A stretch of DNA of 8,665 bases from CAZKXX01 sp964556705 (GCA_964556705.1 CAZKXX010000129.1:1-8665); one strand, 5' to 3'; shown: positions 1 through 6,003, counted from the first letter of the stretch. A program made the numbers and translations. The notes: generated by a model not told the origin, from the sequence alone.

Positions 1-1298
1 GGGGCGGCTATTGGGGCTGGGACCCGGTCGAGAACGCTTCGCTGCTGCCCTGGCTTTCCGGGACGGCGTTCCTGCATTCGGTGATGATCCAGGAACGGCG
101 TGGCATGCTGAAGGTGTGGAACGTCGCGCTCATAATCCTGACGTTCTTCCTCTGCATCTTCGGAACGTTTCTGACGCGCAGCGGGATTGTCAGTTCCGTG
201 CACGCTTTCGCGCAATCGGCCATCGGGCCGTTCTTCGCTGTTTTTCTCGCCATCATCCTCATCTTTTCTCTGACCGTACTGTTTCTTCGCCTCGACTTTC
301 TGAAGAGCGAGAACAAGCTCGATTCCATCGTCTCGCGCGAGAGCGGCTTCCTGTTCAACAACTGGGTGCTGCTGGCCGCCATCTTCGCGATTCTGTGGGG
401 AACGCTCTTCCCCATCGTTTCGAAGGCGGTGACGGACGTGACCGTGACGGTGGGCGCGCCGTACTTCAACAAGGTCACGATTCCCATGGGCCTGCTGCTG
501 CTGTTCCTGACGGGCGCCGGCCCGCTGCTCGCCTGGCGGAAGACCTCCTGGGAGAGTTTGAAGCGCGCCTTCCGCGTGCCCGTGGCGGTTTCGGTCGTGG
601 CGGGCGTGGCCCTGGCGCTCGCCGGAGTCCTTCACTTCTACGCCTGGATGACCTTCTTTCTCTGCGTCTTCGTCACCGCCTGCACGTTGCAGGAATTCTA
701 CAAGGGCGCGCGGACGCGCATGCGCACGGCGGGCGAGAATTTCGCGCTGGCCCTGTACAACCTGACGATGAAGAACACGCGGCGCTACGGCGGCTACGTC
801 ATCCACCTCGGGATGGTGCTGCTGTTTGTGGGCTTCGCGGGGCTCGCGTTCCAGCAGGAAGAAAAGGCGATGATGGGCGAGGGCGATACGGTCCGGGTGG
901 GCGACTACGTTCTGCGCGCGCGCTCCTTCGTCTCGGGCGAATATCCGAACTACATTTATCAGCGCATGGAACTCACGGCCACGAAGGACGGGCGCGCCCT
1001 CGGCGTGCTGAAGCCCGAGCGGCGTTTCTACAAGACCGCCCAACAGCCCACCAGCATGGTGGCCATCAAGACGATGCCGCGGGAAGACCTCTACGCTGTG
1101 CTCGGCCCGCCCGACCCGGACACGGGCAAGGCGACGGTCGAGGTGTTCGTCAATCCGCTGGTAATGTGGGTGTGGGTGGGAATGGCGGTGGTTTTCTTCG
1201 GAACCTTGCTGGCGCTCATCCCCAGCAGGGTGGAGCGCGAGCTGGAGGCTCTGCGACGTGAGCGCGAGGAAGCGCTGACGAGTGAACATGTGGGCTAG
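1..1298 (+). CDS. ccmF: Cytochrome c maturation protein CcmF, 5'-truncated by window edge
   Basis: This is the C-terminal 431 residues of CcmF, the integral membrane subunit of the heme lyase that attaches heme to apocytochrome c outside the cytoplasmic membrane. The reading frame is open from base 3 and starts inside the tryptophan-rich heme-handling (WWD) motif: visible residues 1-18 include YWGWDPVENAS and PWL, followed by the HS dipeptide at 25-26, probably the WWD-side heme ligand. Several hydrophobic segments follow (about 41-62, 67-95, 120-137, 160-175, 191-230). The YGGYVIHLGM motif carries His at visible residue 268, probably a ligand of the membrane heme b. A soluble loop of about 100 residues and a last membrane span (VMWVWVGMAVVFFG) complete the family layout. 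The true start lies upstream; the internal GTG at 81 and ATG at 84 are not starts. The stop overlaps ccmH, indicating co-translation. The family call is firm; ligand assignments are by analogy with E. coli CcmF. Confidence 0.96.
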   Translation, partial: GGYWGWDPVENASLLPWLSGTAFLHSVMIQERRGMLKVWNVALIILTFFLCIFGTFLTRSGIVSSVHAFAQSAIGPFFAVFLAIILIFSLTVLFLRLDFLKSENKLDSIVSRESGFLFNNWVLLAAIFAILWGTLFPIVSKAVTDVTVTVGAPYFNKVTIPMGLLLLFLTGAGPLLAWRKTSWESLKRAFRVPVAVSVVAGVALALAGVLHFYAWMTFFLCVFVTACTLQEFYKGARTRMRTAGENFALALYNLTMKNTRRYGGYVIHLGMVLLFVGFAGLAFQQEEKAMMGEGDTVRVGDYVLRARSFVSGEYPNYIYQRMELTATKDGRALGVLKPERRFYKTAQQPTSMVAIKTMPREDLYAVLGPPDPDTGKATVEVFVNPLVMWVWVGMAVVFFGTLLALIPSRVERELEALRREREEALTSEHVG

Positions 1299-1776
1299 AA
1301 CGCGAATGGCCGCGCTGGCAGTGGCTCTGGTGGCGGCGTACGCTCAGGCGCAGACGCAGGCGGCTCCCGCCGAAGGCGCGCAGACAAGCGTCCGAGAAGT
1401 CGGTGAGTCGCTGGTGTGTCTGTGCGGATGCAATTCCGTGCTGAACCAGTGCCCGCACCAGACCTGCGGCTTCCACGACGAAATCAACGGGCTCATCGCC
1501 CGGGAAATCGCCGCCGGCAAGGACCGGCAGACGATTATTGCGGGACTGGTGGAACGTTACGGCGTCAAAGTTCTGGCCGCGCCGCCGGCGGAAGGATTCA
1601 ACCTCGTCGCCTGGATTCTGCCCGGGGTCGGCCTGCTCGCGGGGCTGGTCATTGTCGTGTTGGTCGTCCGCCGGATGCGCCGCTCGGCTTCCACGAGCCA
1701 GCCCGCGCCCGCGCCGCCCGTGGACCCGAAGGTCCTGGCCGCGGTCGAAGAAGAAATGAAAAAGGTTACGCAGTAA
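1282..1776 (+). CDS. ccmH: Cytochrome c maturation thiol protein CcmH (CxCxC variant)
   Basis: CcmH/CycL-type protein, 164 aa, thought to keep the apocytochrome CXXCH cysteines reduced and to work with CcmF. Residues 9-23 look like an N-terminal signal/anchor. A compact helical domain holds the motif VCLCGCN (Cys46, 48, 50) followed by Cys57 and Cys62; the canonical proteobacterial motif is LRCxxCQN. The segment around 66-95 (INGLIAREIAAGK, then IIAGLVERYG) is typical of the family. A transmembrane helix spans about 107-129, followed by a basic stop-transfer and a Pro/Ala-rich cytoplasmic tail. The start could be GTG 1282 (AGGA 11 nt upstream) or ATG 1288; the choice hardly changes the protein. 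It overlaps ccmF by 17 nt (11 nt with the ATG). The cysteine-rich variant matches my general knowledge of non-proteobacterial CcmH proteins, but I could not align it. Confidence 0.92.
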   Translation: MNMWARTRMAALAVALVAAYAQAQTQAAPAEGAQTSVREVGESLVCLCGCNSVLNQCPHQTCGFHDEINGLIAREIAAGKDRQTIIAGLVERYGVKVLAAPPAEGFNLVAWILPGVGLLAGLVIVVLVVRRMRRSASTSQPAPAPPVDPKVLAAVEEEMKKVTQ

Positions 1777-1780
1777 AGAC

Positions 1781-1875
1781 GTCCTTTGTCCCGGGGCCTT
1801 GGTCCGTTGTCCCCGACTGTCGGCGAATGCGCGAGACGAAGGACAAAGGACCCGGGACAAAGGACAAACAAAGAC
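1781..1875. repeat. Inverted pair of degenerate heptamer tracts between ccmH and ccmI-like gene
   Basis: The 104-bp gap is almost filled by two tandem 7-bp repeat tracts in opposite orientation. The left arm, 1781-1815, is five units mostly of the form GTCCNNN (GTCCTTT at 1781, GTCCCGG at 1788, GTCCGTT at 1802). The right arm, 1841-1868, is four GGACNNN units (GGACAAA at 1841, 1855 and 1862; GGACCCG at 1848), with decayed copies on either side (1834-1840, 1869-1875). Bases 1781-1795 and 1851-1865 form a perfect 15-bp inverted repeat (GTCCTTTGTCCCGGG), and the inner parts of the arms remain partly complementary, so the transcript could fold into a long imperfect hairpin. There is no T-run after it, so it is not a classical intrinsic terminator. 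Its function is unknown. Confidence 0.85.
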
Positions 1876-1880
1876 TCCCG

Positions 1881-2336
1881 ATGTTGCTCGGAATCGTCAT
1901 CCTGGTTTCAGCGGCGCTTGCGGTTTATATCGCCGCGCCTTTGCTGGCCGGCGAGCGCGCCGGCGAGGGCCGACTGCCGGTGGACGTGACGCCCCTCGCC
2001 GACCTCCAGCGTCGTCGGCTGGTCATTTATGAAAACATCGAGGACCTCGACTTCGAGTACAAGTCGGGCAAGATCGGCGAAAAGGATTACCAGACGCTGC
2101 GCGAAAACTACACGCGTGAGGCCGCGCAGTTGATGGCGCTGGCGAAGGACCTGGAGATTTCCAGCGCCGACAACCAGTTGATCGAGCAGGAAGTGGCCGC
2201 GCGGCGCGCCGGACGCCGACCGCCGGCCACGGAAGAGTATGTCTGCGCGCAGTGCGGCAACGAAAACCCGCTGCCTGTGAAATTCTGCGGCGAGTGCGGC
2301 GCGCGGATTGAATCTCCGGCGAAAAAGGTGAAGTAA
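1881..2336 (+). CDS. CcmI-like N-terminal domain protein with C-terminal zinc ribbon
   Basis: A 151-aa protein with an N-terminal membrane helix (residues 3-22). A helical segment at 39-92 carries the CcmI-type signature: DLDFEYKSGKI at 55-65, then DY and LRENY. A C-terminal zinc ribbon has Cys122, 125, 136 and 139 (CAQCG, CGECG). Full CcmI has a second membrane span and a periplasmic TPR domain that binds the apocytochrome C-terminus; both are absent, so this is a short form with a probably cytoplasmic metal-binding knuckle. I choose ATG 1881 because the in-frame ATG at 1827 would translate the heptamer repeat into a non-conserved leader. No good Shine-Dalgarno sequence precedes 1881 (AGGA is 16 nt away). 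It sits between ccmH and an unknown membrane gene, 13 nt before the latter. The CcmI relationship rests on motif and position; its actual role is unproven. Confidence 0.82.
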   Translation: MLLGIVILVSAALAVYIAAPLLAGERAGEGRLPVDVTPLADLQRRRLVIYENIEDLDFEYKSGKIGEKDYQTLRENYTREAAQLMALAKDLEISSADNQLIEQEVAARRAGRRPPATEEYVCAQCGNENPLPVKFCGECGARIESPAKKVK

Positions 2337-2340
2337 GGAG
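2335..2340 (+). promoter_or_regulatory. Ribosome binding site supporting a TTG start
   Basis: AAGGAG overlaps the stop codon region of the CcmI-like gene and lies 9 nt before TTG 2350. It is the strongest Shine-Dalgarno sequence in the plus-strand operon. It favours TTG 2350 over the in-frame ATG 2374, which is too far away (33 nt). Confidence 0.6.
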
Positions 2341-2349
2341 CAGCTTCGG

Positions 2350-3597
2350 TTGTTCGCCTTTCGTGACGGGTGGATGAGAAGGGTTCTGGCGGTGGACGCC
2401 GCCGCCTGCGTTGTGCTCGCGCTGGCCGTCCCGGCGCTCGAGGCCCGCGGGCGCGTGGAAGGCCGCGTGATGAACGGGACGACGGGGAAACCCGTCGCCG
2501 GGCTGCCGTTGCGTCTGCTCACGCTCCGTCAGGGCATGCAGCCTCTCGACGACGCCACCACGGACGGCGCCGGCCGCTTTGCGTTCGCGGCGACGGGCCT
2601 CGACCCCAGCGCCTTCTACCTCCTTCAGACGACGTTTCAGGACGTGATTTACCCGACGCCGGTGCGGCTCGATTCGAGCGGCTCGGCGACGGTGAACCTG
2701 ACGGTTTATGACTCTGACCGGACCGAGCCGGCGCTTCGGGTTTCTTCGCTGCACCTGCTGGTGCGCGCGGAAGGCCGCAGCCTGCTCGTGCAGCAGGAAT
2801 ACGTCGTCGAAAATCCTTCCCAGCCGCCGCGAGCGTACCTGAATCCCTCGGGCACGTTCCGCTTCCGCGTTCCGCAGACCGTGACCGAACCTCAGGTGGC
2901 CGTGCGCGGACTGATGAACATGCCGCTGCCGCAGACCGCCGAGCCCGGGCTCCGTCCCGGCGAGTTCGCTGTCCGCTACCCGCTGCTTCCGGGCGCCAAT
3001 ACGATTCTGGTGGCCTACCAGCTTCCCTACTCGCGGGCGCGCGCAACCCTCGAAAGTTCCGTGGACTATCCCGTTGAGCGCGCCGAGTTGCACGTGCTGC
3101 CCACGACACTCACGGTTGAATCCGCCGCCTTCGTTTCGCGAGGCATCGATCCCGCAAACCGCGTGCAGCGCTGGGAGGCGACGAACATCATTCCCGGCAC
3201 ACGGCTGGAGGCGAGCGTGAGCGGCCAGGCTCTCCCGGCTCGGAGTGAGGACGGGCAGGGCGTGCAGACCGTTCCCAGCGTCATGACGCAGCTCGGCGTC
3301 CCTCTGTTCGCCTGCTTCATGCTCCTGCTGCTCTGGGCGCTCGGCGTGCGCGTGGCCAAGGAATGGCCGAGCGCGGGCGGGGGAAAGAAATCCGGCCCCA
3401 CCCAGAAGGAGCTTGAGGCGCGCGCCGAAGCGTTGTTTAATTCTCTCGCCGACCTCGACGAGCTTTTTGCCGCCGGCAAGATCGCCGAGAAGATTTACTG
3501 GAAAGAACGGCTGGAGCTGAAAGCCCGGCTGGTGGCCGTGCTCAAGAAGTCGCCCGCACTCCTCGAGTCCTATGCCGCTCGACGCGTCCCGCGCTGA
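2350..3597 (+). CDS. Membrane protein with carboxypeptidase-regulatory-like N-terminus and CcmI-like tail (unknown function)
   Basis: A 415-aa protein I cannot name. Residues 9-33 are a probable signal peptide (MRR, then a hydrophobic run ending in alanines). Residues 34-115 look like a carboxypeptidase-regulatory/Ig-like beta domain (GRVEGRV, TTGKPVAGLPL, TTDGAGRFAF). Residues 116-310 are a further extracytoplasmic, beta-rich region with repeated aromatic and proline positions. One membrane helix at about 316-336 is followed by a basic linker and a charged cytoplasmic helical tail of about 70 residues. The tail contains LADLDELFAAGKIAEKIYW (366-384), close to the DLDFEYKSGKIGEKDY segment of the preceding CcmI-like protein. 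TTG 2350 is chosen for its ideal Shine-Dalgarno sequence; ATG 2374 would still leave a signal peptide. The 3' end overlaps ccmA by 26 nt, implying translational coupling. A role in handling apocytochrome or heme at the periplasmic face is an inference from topology and position only. Confidence 0.85.
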   Translation: MFAFRDGWMRRVLAVDAAACVVLALAVPALEARGRVEGRVMNGTTGKPVAGLPLRLLTLRQGMQPLDDATTDGAGRFAFAATGLDPSAFYLLQTTFQDVIYPTPVRLDSSGSATVNLTVYDSDRTEPALRVSSLHLLVRAEGRSLLVQQEYVVENPSQPPRAYLNPSGTFRFRVPQTVTEPQVAVRGLMNMPLPQTAEPGLRPGEFAVRYPLLPGANTILVAYQLPYSRARATLESSVDYPVERAELHVLPTTLTVESAAFVSRGIDPANRVQRWEATNIIPGTRLEASVSGQALPARSEDGQGVQTVPSVMTQLGVPLFACFMLLLLWALGVRVAKEWPSAGGGKKSGPTQKELEARAEALFNSLADLDELFAAGKIAEKIYWKERLELKARLVAVLKKSPALLESYAARRVPR

Positions 3598-4300
3598 ACC
3601 CGTCCTCACGCTCGAACACGTCTCCAAATTTTTCGGCGACCAGGCGGCGCTGAAGGAAGTCACCGCAAGCTTCCGGCCGGGCGAGGCTGCCCTGCTTTAC
3701 GGTCCGAACGGCGCCGGAAAGACGACGCTGCTGCGGACGCTCGCCACGCTCGTCCGCCCCAGCGAAGGCAGGCTTCTCTTTGAGGGCGAAGACGCGCATC
3801 GCGATCCGGCGCGCGCGCGTTGCCGCCTGGGGTTTGTTTCTCATCAGACGTTTCTCTACGGCGAACTCACGGCGCGCGAGAACCTGAAGCTCGCCGCGAC
3901 GCTTTTCGCGCTTCCGGACGCGGAACGCCGGATCGCCGAGGTTCTCGACTTGTTTTCAATCCGCCACCGCGCGAGCGACCCGGTCCGGCAGCTTTCCCGC
4001 GGGCTTCAGCAGCGCGTGGCGCTGGCGCGCGCCTTTCTGCACGACCCGCAATTTCTGCTGCTCGACGAGCCGTTCACGGGTCTCGATGCCGCCTCGACGG
4101 AAGCGCTGAGCGCGGTGCTGCGGCGGCTCCCCGAGTCGGGAAAAACTCTGGTGTTTTCCACGCACGATTTCGAGCAGGGGGCGAGCCTCGCGCGAAGGCT
4201 GATGGCGCTTGAAAACGGCCGCGTCGTTTACGACGGCCCGCTCCAGGGCGCGCCGCTCGCCGCGCTGAAAATACAGAGGGCGGAAGGCGGCAGGCAGTAG
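3572..4300 (+). CDS. ccmA: Heme-exporter-type ABC transporter ATP-binding subunit CcmA
   Basis: A 242-aa ABC ATPase. In System I it powers release of holo-CcmE from CcmC/CcmD. Visible motifs: Walker A GPNGAGKTT (44-52), Q-loop Gln92 (VSHQTFLYGELTARENL), signature LSRGLQQR (141-148), Walker B LLLDEP (162-167) with catalytic Glu166, D-loop GLD (170-172) and switch His198 (STHD). The signature has Arg and Leu where the usual form is LSGGQ. Length is slightly above the usual 200-230 aa; the surplus lies in a C-terminal tail partly encoded by the heptamer repeat (last residues RAEGGRQ). The start ATG 3572 lies inside the preceding gene (26-nt overlap) without a clear Shine-Dalgarno sequence, so translation is probably coupled. 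CcmA is called over a generic ABC ATPase because ccmB and ccmC follow directly. Confidence 0.94.
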   Translation: MPLDASRAEPVLTLEHVSKFFGDQAALKEVTASFRPGEAALLYGPNGAGKTTLLRTLATLVRPSEGRLLFEGEDAHRDPARARCRLGFVSHQTFLYGELTARENLKLAATLFALPDAERRIAEVLDLFSIRHRASDPVRQLSRGLQQRVALARAFLHDPQFLLLDEPFTGLDAASTEALSAVLRRLPESGKTLVFSTHDFEQGASLARRLMALENGRVVYDGPLQGAPLAALKIQRAEGGRQ

Positions 4301-4313
4301 GCGGAAGCAGGTC
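4279..4313. repeat. Degenerate tandem heptamers across the ccmA stop codon
   Basis: About five consecutive 7-bp units of the type GGCRGNA: GGCGGAA at 4279, GGCGGCA at 4286, GGCAGTA at 4293, GGCGGAA at 4300, and a decayed unit at 4307. The tract supplies the last residues and the stop codon of ccmA (TAG 4298-4300) and runs into the ccmB leader. No opposite-orientation arm was seen here, unlike the other two ccm gaps. The 7-bp periodicity is clear by eye; the function is unknown. Confidence 0.7.
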
Positions 4314-4369
4314 GCACCGTGGTTAGCTCGGCCCCTCCCTCCTTGGAAGAGGGCGCGGCACGACGAATC

Positions 4370-5047
4370 ATGCAGACGCTCCAAGTCATCTGGGCGATTT
4401 TCGTGAAGGACCTGAAGGTCGAGTGGCGTCACCGCGAGACGCTGGTCTCGATGTGCGTCTTTGGCGTGCTCGTCGTGTTTCTATTCAATTTCGCCTTCGA
4501 GCCGGCGCGCGCCGAAAGTCTTCGACTCTTGCCCGGGCTGCTCTGGGTGGCCTTCGCGTTTGCCGGCATCCTGGGCTTTAACCGCTCGTTTGCGCTCGAG
4601 CGGGAGAACGGTTGCCTGGAAGGCCTGGCGCTCGCGCCCGTGGACGCGGGCGCAATTTATCTCGGGAAAATGCTCGCCAATCTCGCTTTCCTGCTTTCGG
4701 CCGAAGCGGTCATCGTCTTCGCCGTGTCGCTCTGGTATAACTTTTCTTTCCTGCCCGTGCTCGAGGCGTTCGGGCTGGTGGCGTTTCTCGGGACGGTCGG
4801 CTACACGGCCGTGGGGACCATCTTTGGAGCGGTGGCGGCGAACACGCGAATGCGCGAGGTGATGCTGCCCGTCCTGCAATTTCCCGTTGCCGTGCCGGTC
4901 TTCATCGGCGCCATCAACTCGACCACGGGCGCGTTGCGCGGCGAACCTCTGGAAGTGTACGCGGCTGGGGTGCGATTGCTGGTCATCTTTGCTGTCGTTT
5001 TTGTCGTGCTTTCGTATCTGCTCTTTGAGCACGTTTTGGAAGAGTAG
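4370..5047 (+). CDS. ccmB: Heme-exporter-type ABC transporter permease CcmB
   Basis: A 225-aa polytopic membrane protein, the usual length for CcmB, which pairs with CcmA. Six hydrophobic segments are visible, at about 24-43, 53-72, 98-120, 128-155, 164-183 and 198-219. Family features include the N-terminal IWAIFVKDLKVEWR (cytoplasmic KDL element), RSFALERENGCLEGLALAP at 72-90 and the following LGKMLANL. ATG 4370 is chosen because it places the KDL element 13 residues from the N-terminus, as in other CcmB proteins. An in-frame GTG at 4319 would add 17 residues (MVSSAPPSLEEG) and has a plausible AGG 7 nt upstream, so it cannot be fully excluded. The 69-nt gap after ccmA contains the end of a heptamer tract. 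CcmA-CcmB-CcmC order supports the call. Confidence 0.93.
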   Translation: MQTLQVIWAIFVKDLKVEWRHRETLVSMCVFGVLVVFLFNFAFEPARAESLRLLPGLLWVAFAFAGILGFNRSFALERENGCLEGLALAPVDAGAIYLGKMLANLAFLLSAEAVIVFAVSLWYNFSFLPVLEAFGLVAFLGTVGYTAVGTIFGAVAANTRMREVMLPVLQFPVAVPVFIGAINSTTGALRGEPLEVYAAGVRLLVIFAVVFVVLSYLLFEHVLEE

Positions 5048-5050
5048 GGC

Positions 5051-5165
5051 GTTGCTGGTTGTTGGCTGCGGGCAAGGGGAAGTCGGTGACACGAATCGAA
5101 GTTTCGGCGCCTGACAACCCGCCGCGAACGACGGACAACGAACAAAGTTCATGAACAACGAACGC
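5051..5165. repeat. Opposed heptamer tracts between ccmB and ccmC, running into the ccmC start
   Basis: The 103-bp gap repeats the architecture seen after ccmH. The left arm has GTTGCTG at 5051 and GTTGTTG at 5058, then decayed units to about 5085. The right arm has units of opposite sense: CGAACGA at 5125, CGGACAA at 5132 and CGAACAA at 5139, with a related CGAACGC at 5159 one base out of phase. A 10-bp perfect palindrome, GTTCATGAAC (5147-5156), contains the first possible ccmC start codon, and the following repeat sequence would encode NNER. The middle (5086-5124) shows no repeat or gene. Confidence 0.7.
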
Positions 5166-5852
5166 ATGTCATCCTCGGTGCACCTCATCGCCACGCTTCT
5201 GTGGGTTTTTGTGGCGCTGTACCTGATTTTCGAATACGCGCCCCAGGAGGTGACGATGGGCGAGGTGCAGCGCATCTTCTACATTCACGTCCCGGCCGCC
5301 TGGACGGCTTTCCTCGCCTATTTCATCGTCTTTCTCGGCAGCGTCCGGTATCTCTGGAAGCGCTCGGCGCGCGCCGATGACTACGCCCACGCGGCGGGCG
5401 AGGTCGGATTCATCTTCTGCTCGTGCGTGCTCATCACCGGGCCGCTCTGGGCCAAACCCGTGTGGGGCATCTGGTGGACGTGGGATGCGCGGCTCACTTC
5501 GACGTTCGTTCTCTGGCTGCTCTTCATCGCCTACCTGATGGTGCGCAGTTACGTGGAGAATCCGGCGCGCGCGTCCGTGCTCGCCGCGGTCGTGGGCATC
5601 ATCGGATTTGTGGACGTTCCGATCGTGTACATGTCCATCCGCTGGTGGCGAACGCAGCACCCCCAGCCCGTGATCGGCGGCGAAGAAGGTTCGGGGCTCG
5701 AGCCGGCGATGCGGCTGACGCTGTTCGTGGCCTGGGGCGCGTTCCTTTGCCTTTTTTCCTATTTCATGCGGCGAAGGCTGCGTGTAGCCGCGCTGGCGCG
5801 CCAGTTGCGCGATGCCCGCCGCGCCCGGGCGCTGCAACCTGCTGCGGAGTGA
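5151..5852 (+). CDS. ccmC: Heme-handling membrane protein CcmC
   Basis: A 233-aa polytopic protein that binds heme at the periplasmic side and transfers it to CcmE. The tryptophan-rich motif WGIWWTWDARLTS (105-117) is intact, flanked by the two expected heme-ligand histidines: His46 in YIHVPAAW and His170 in RTQHPQPV. Six hydrophobic segments surround them, at about 12-28, 51-68, 86-103, 117-134, 143-161 and 188-206. A basic tail follows (RRRLRVAALARQLRDARR). The start is uncertain: ATG 5151 adds MNNER from the heptamer repeat, while ATG 5166 (MSSSVHL) is an equally good start. Neither has a convincing Shine-Dalgarno sequence, which may mean weak or coupled initiation. The gene is followed after 1 nt by the ccmD-like gene. 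Confidence 0.95.
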   Translation: MNNERMSSSVHLIATLLWVFVALYLIFEYAPQEVTMGEVQRIFYIHVPAAWTAFLAYFIVFLGSVRYLWKRSARADDYAHAAGEVGFIFCSCVLITGPLWAKPVWGIWWTWDARLTSTFVLWLLFIAYLMVRSYVENPARASVLAAVVGIIGFVDVPIVYMSIRWWRTQHPQPVIGGEEGSGLEPAMRLTLFVAWGAFLCLFSYFMRRRLRVAALARQLRDARRARALQPAAE

Positions 5853-5853
5853 C

Positions 5854-6003
5854 ATGAGCAACAAATTCCTCATCCTCGCCTACGCTTCCGTTTGGGCTGT
5901 CTTTCTTCTTTATGCCTGGTCGCTCGTCCGGCGCGAGCGGCGCCTGGAAAAAGAACTGGATGACTTGCGCGGAGGAACGGACAGCGGCCGCGCGGAAGAC
6001 TGA
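5854..6003 (+). CDS. ccmD: CcmD-like small membrane protein
   Basis: A 49-residue protein starting 1 nt after the ccmC stop, with GGAG 4 nt upstream of the ATG. It has one membrane helix (residues 5-24, FLILAYASVWAVFLLYAWSL), then a basic, charged, probably helical cytoplasmic segment (RRERRLEKELDDL, 26-38) and a polar end. This is the size, topology and position of CcmD, which helps CcmC and CcmAB release holo-CcmE. Sequence conservation in CcmD is low, so the assignment rests on size, topology and linkage. The longer open frame that begins inside ccmC (5812) is not needed. Confidence 0.85.
   Translation: MSNKFLILAYASVWAVFLLYAWSLVRRERRLEKELDDLRGGTDSGRAED

Noticed and set aside
11..1261. A 416-codon open frame on the plus strand in another frame of ccmF
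   Set aside because: It is Arg/Gly/His-rich without domains, while the overlapping ccmF frame shows the WWD motif and membrane helices.
1781..1875. CRISPR-like or intrinsic terminator reading of the heptamer element
   Set aside because: The units are 7 bp with no spacers, and no T-run follows the stem.
2023..3663. A 546-codon open frame on the minus strand opposite the CcmI-like, 415-aa and ccmA genes
   Set aside because: It has no recognisable domain, is rich in Arg, His and Gly as expected of an antisense shadow in GC-rich DNA, and overlaps three well-supported genes.
4337..4353. CCCTC/GAGGG hairpin in the ccmB leader
   Set aside because: A 5-bp stem with a 7-nt loop is too weak to separate from chance in GC-rich sequence.
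4319..4369. GTG 4319 as the ccmB start
   Set aside because: It adds a low-complexity leader not expected in CcmB. ATG 4370 fits the family N-terminus, though the GTG is not strictly excluded.
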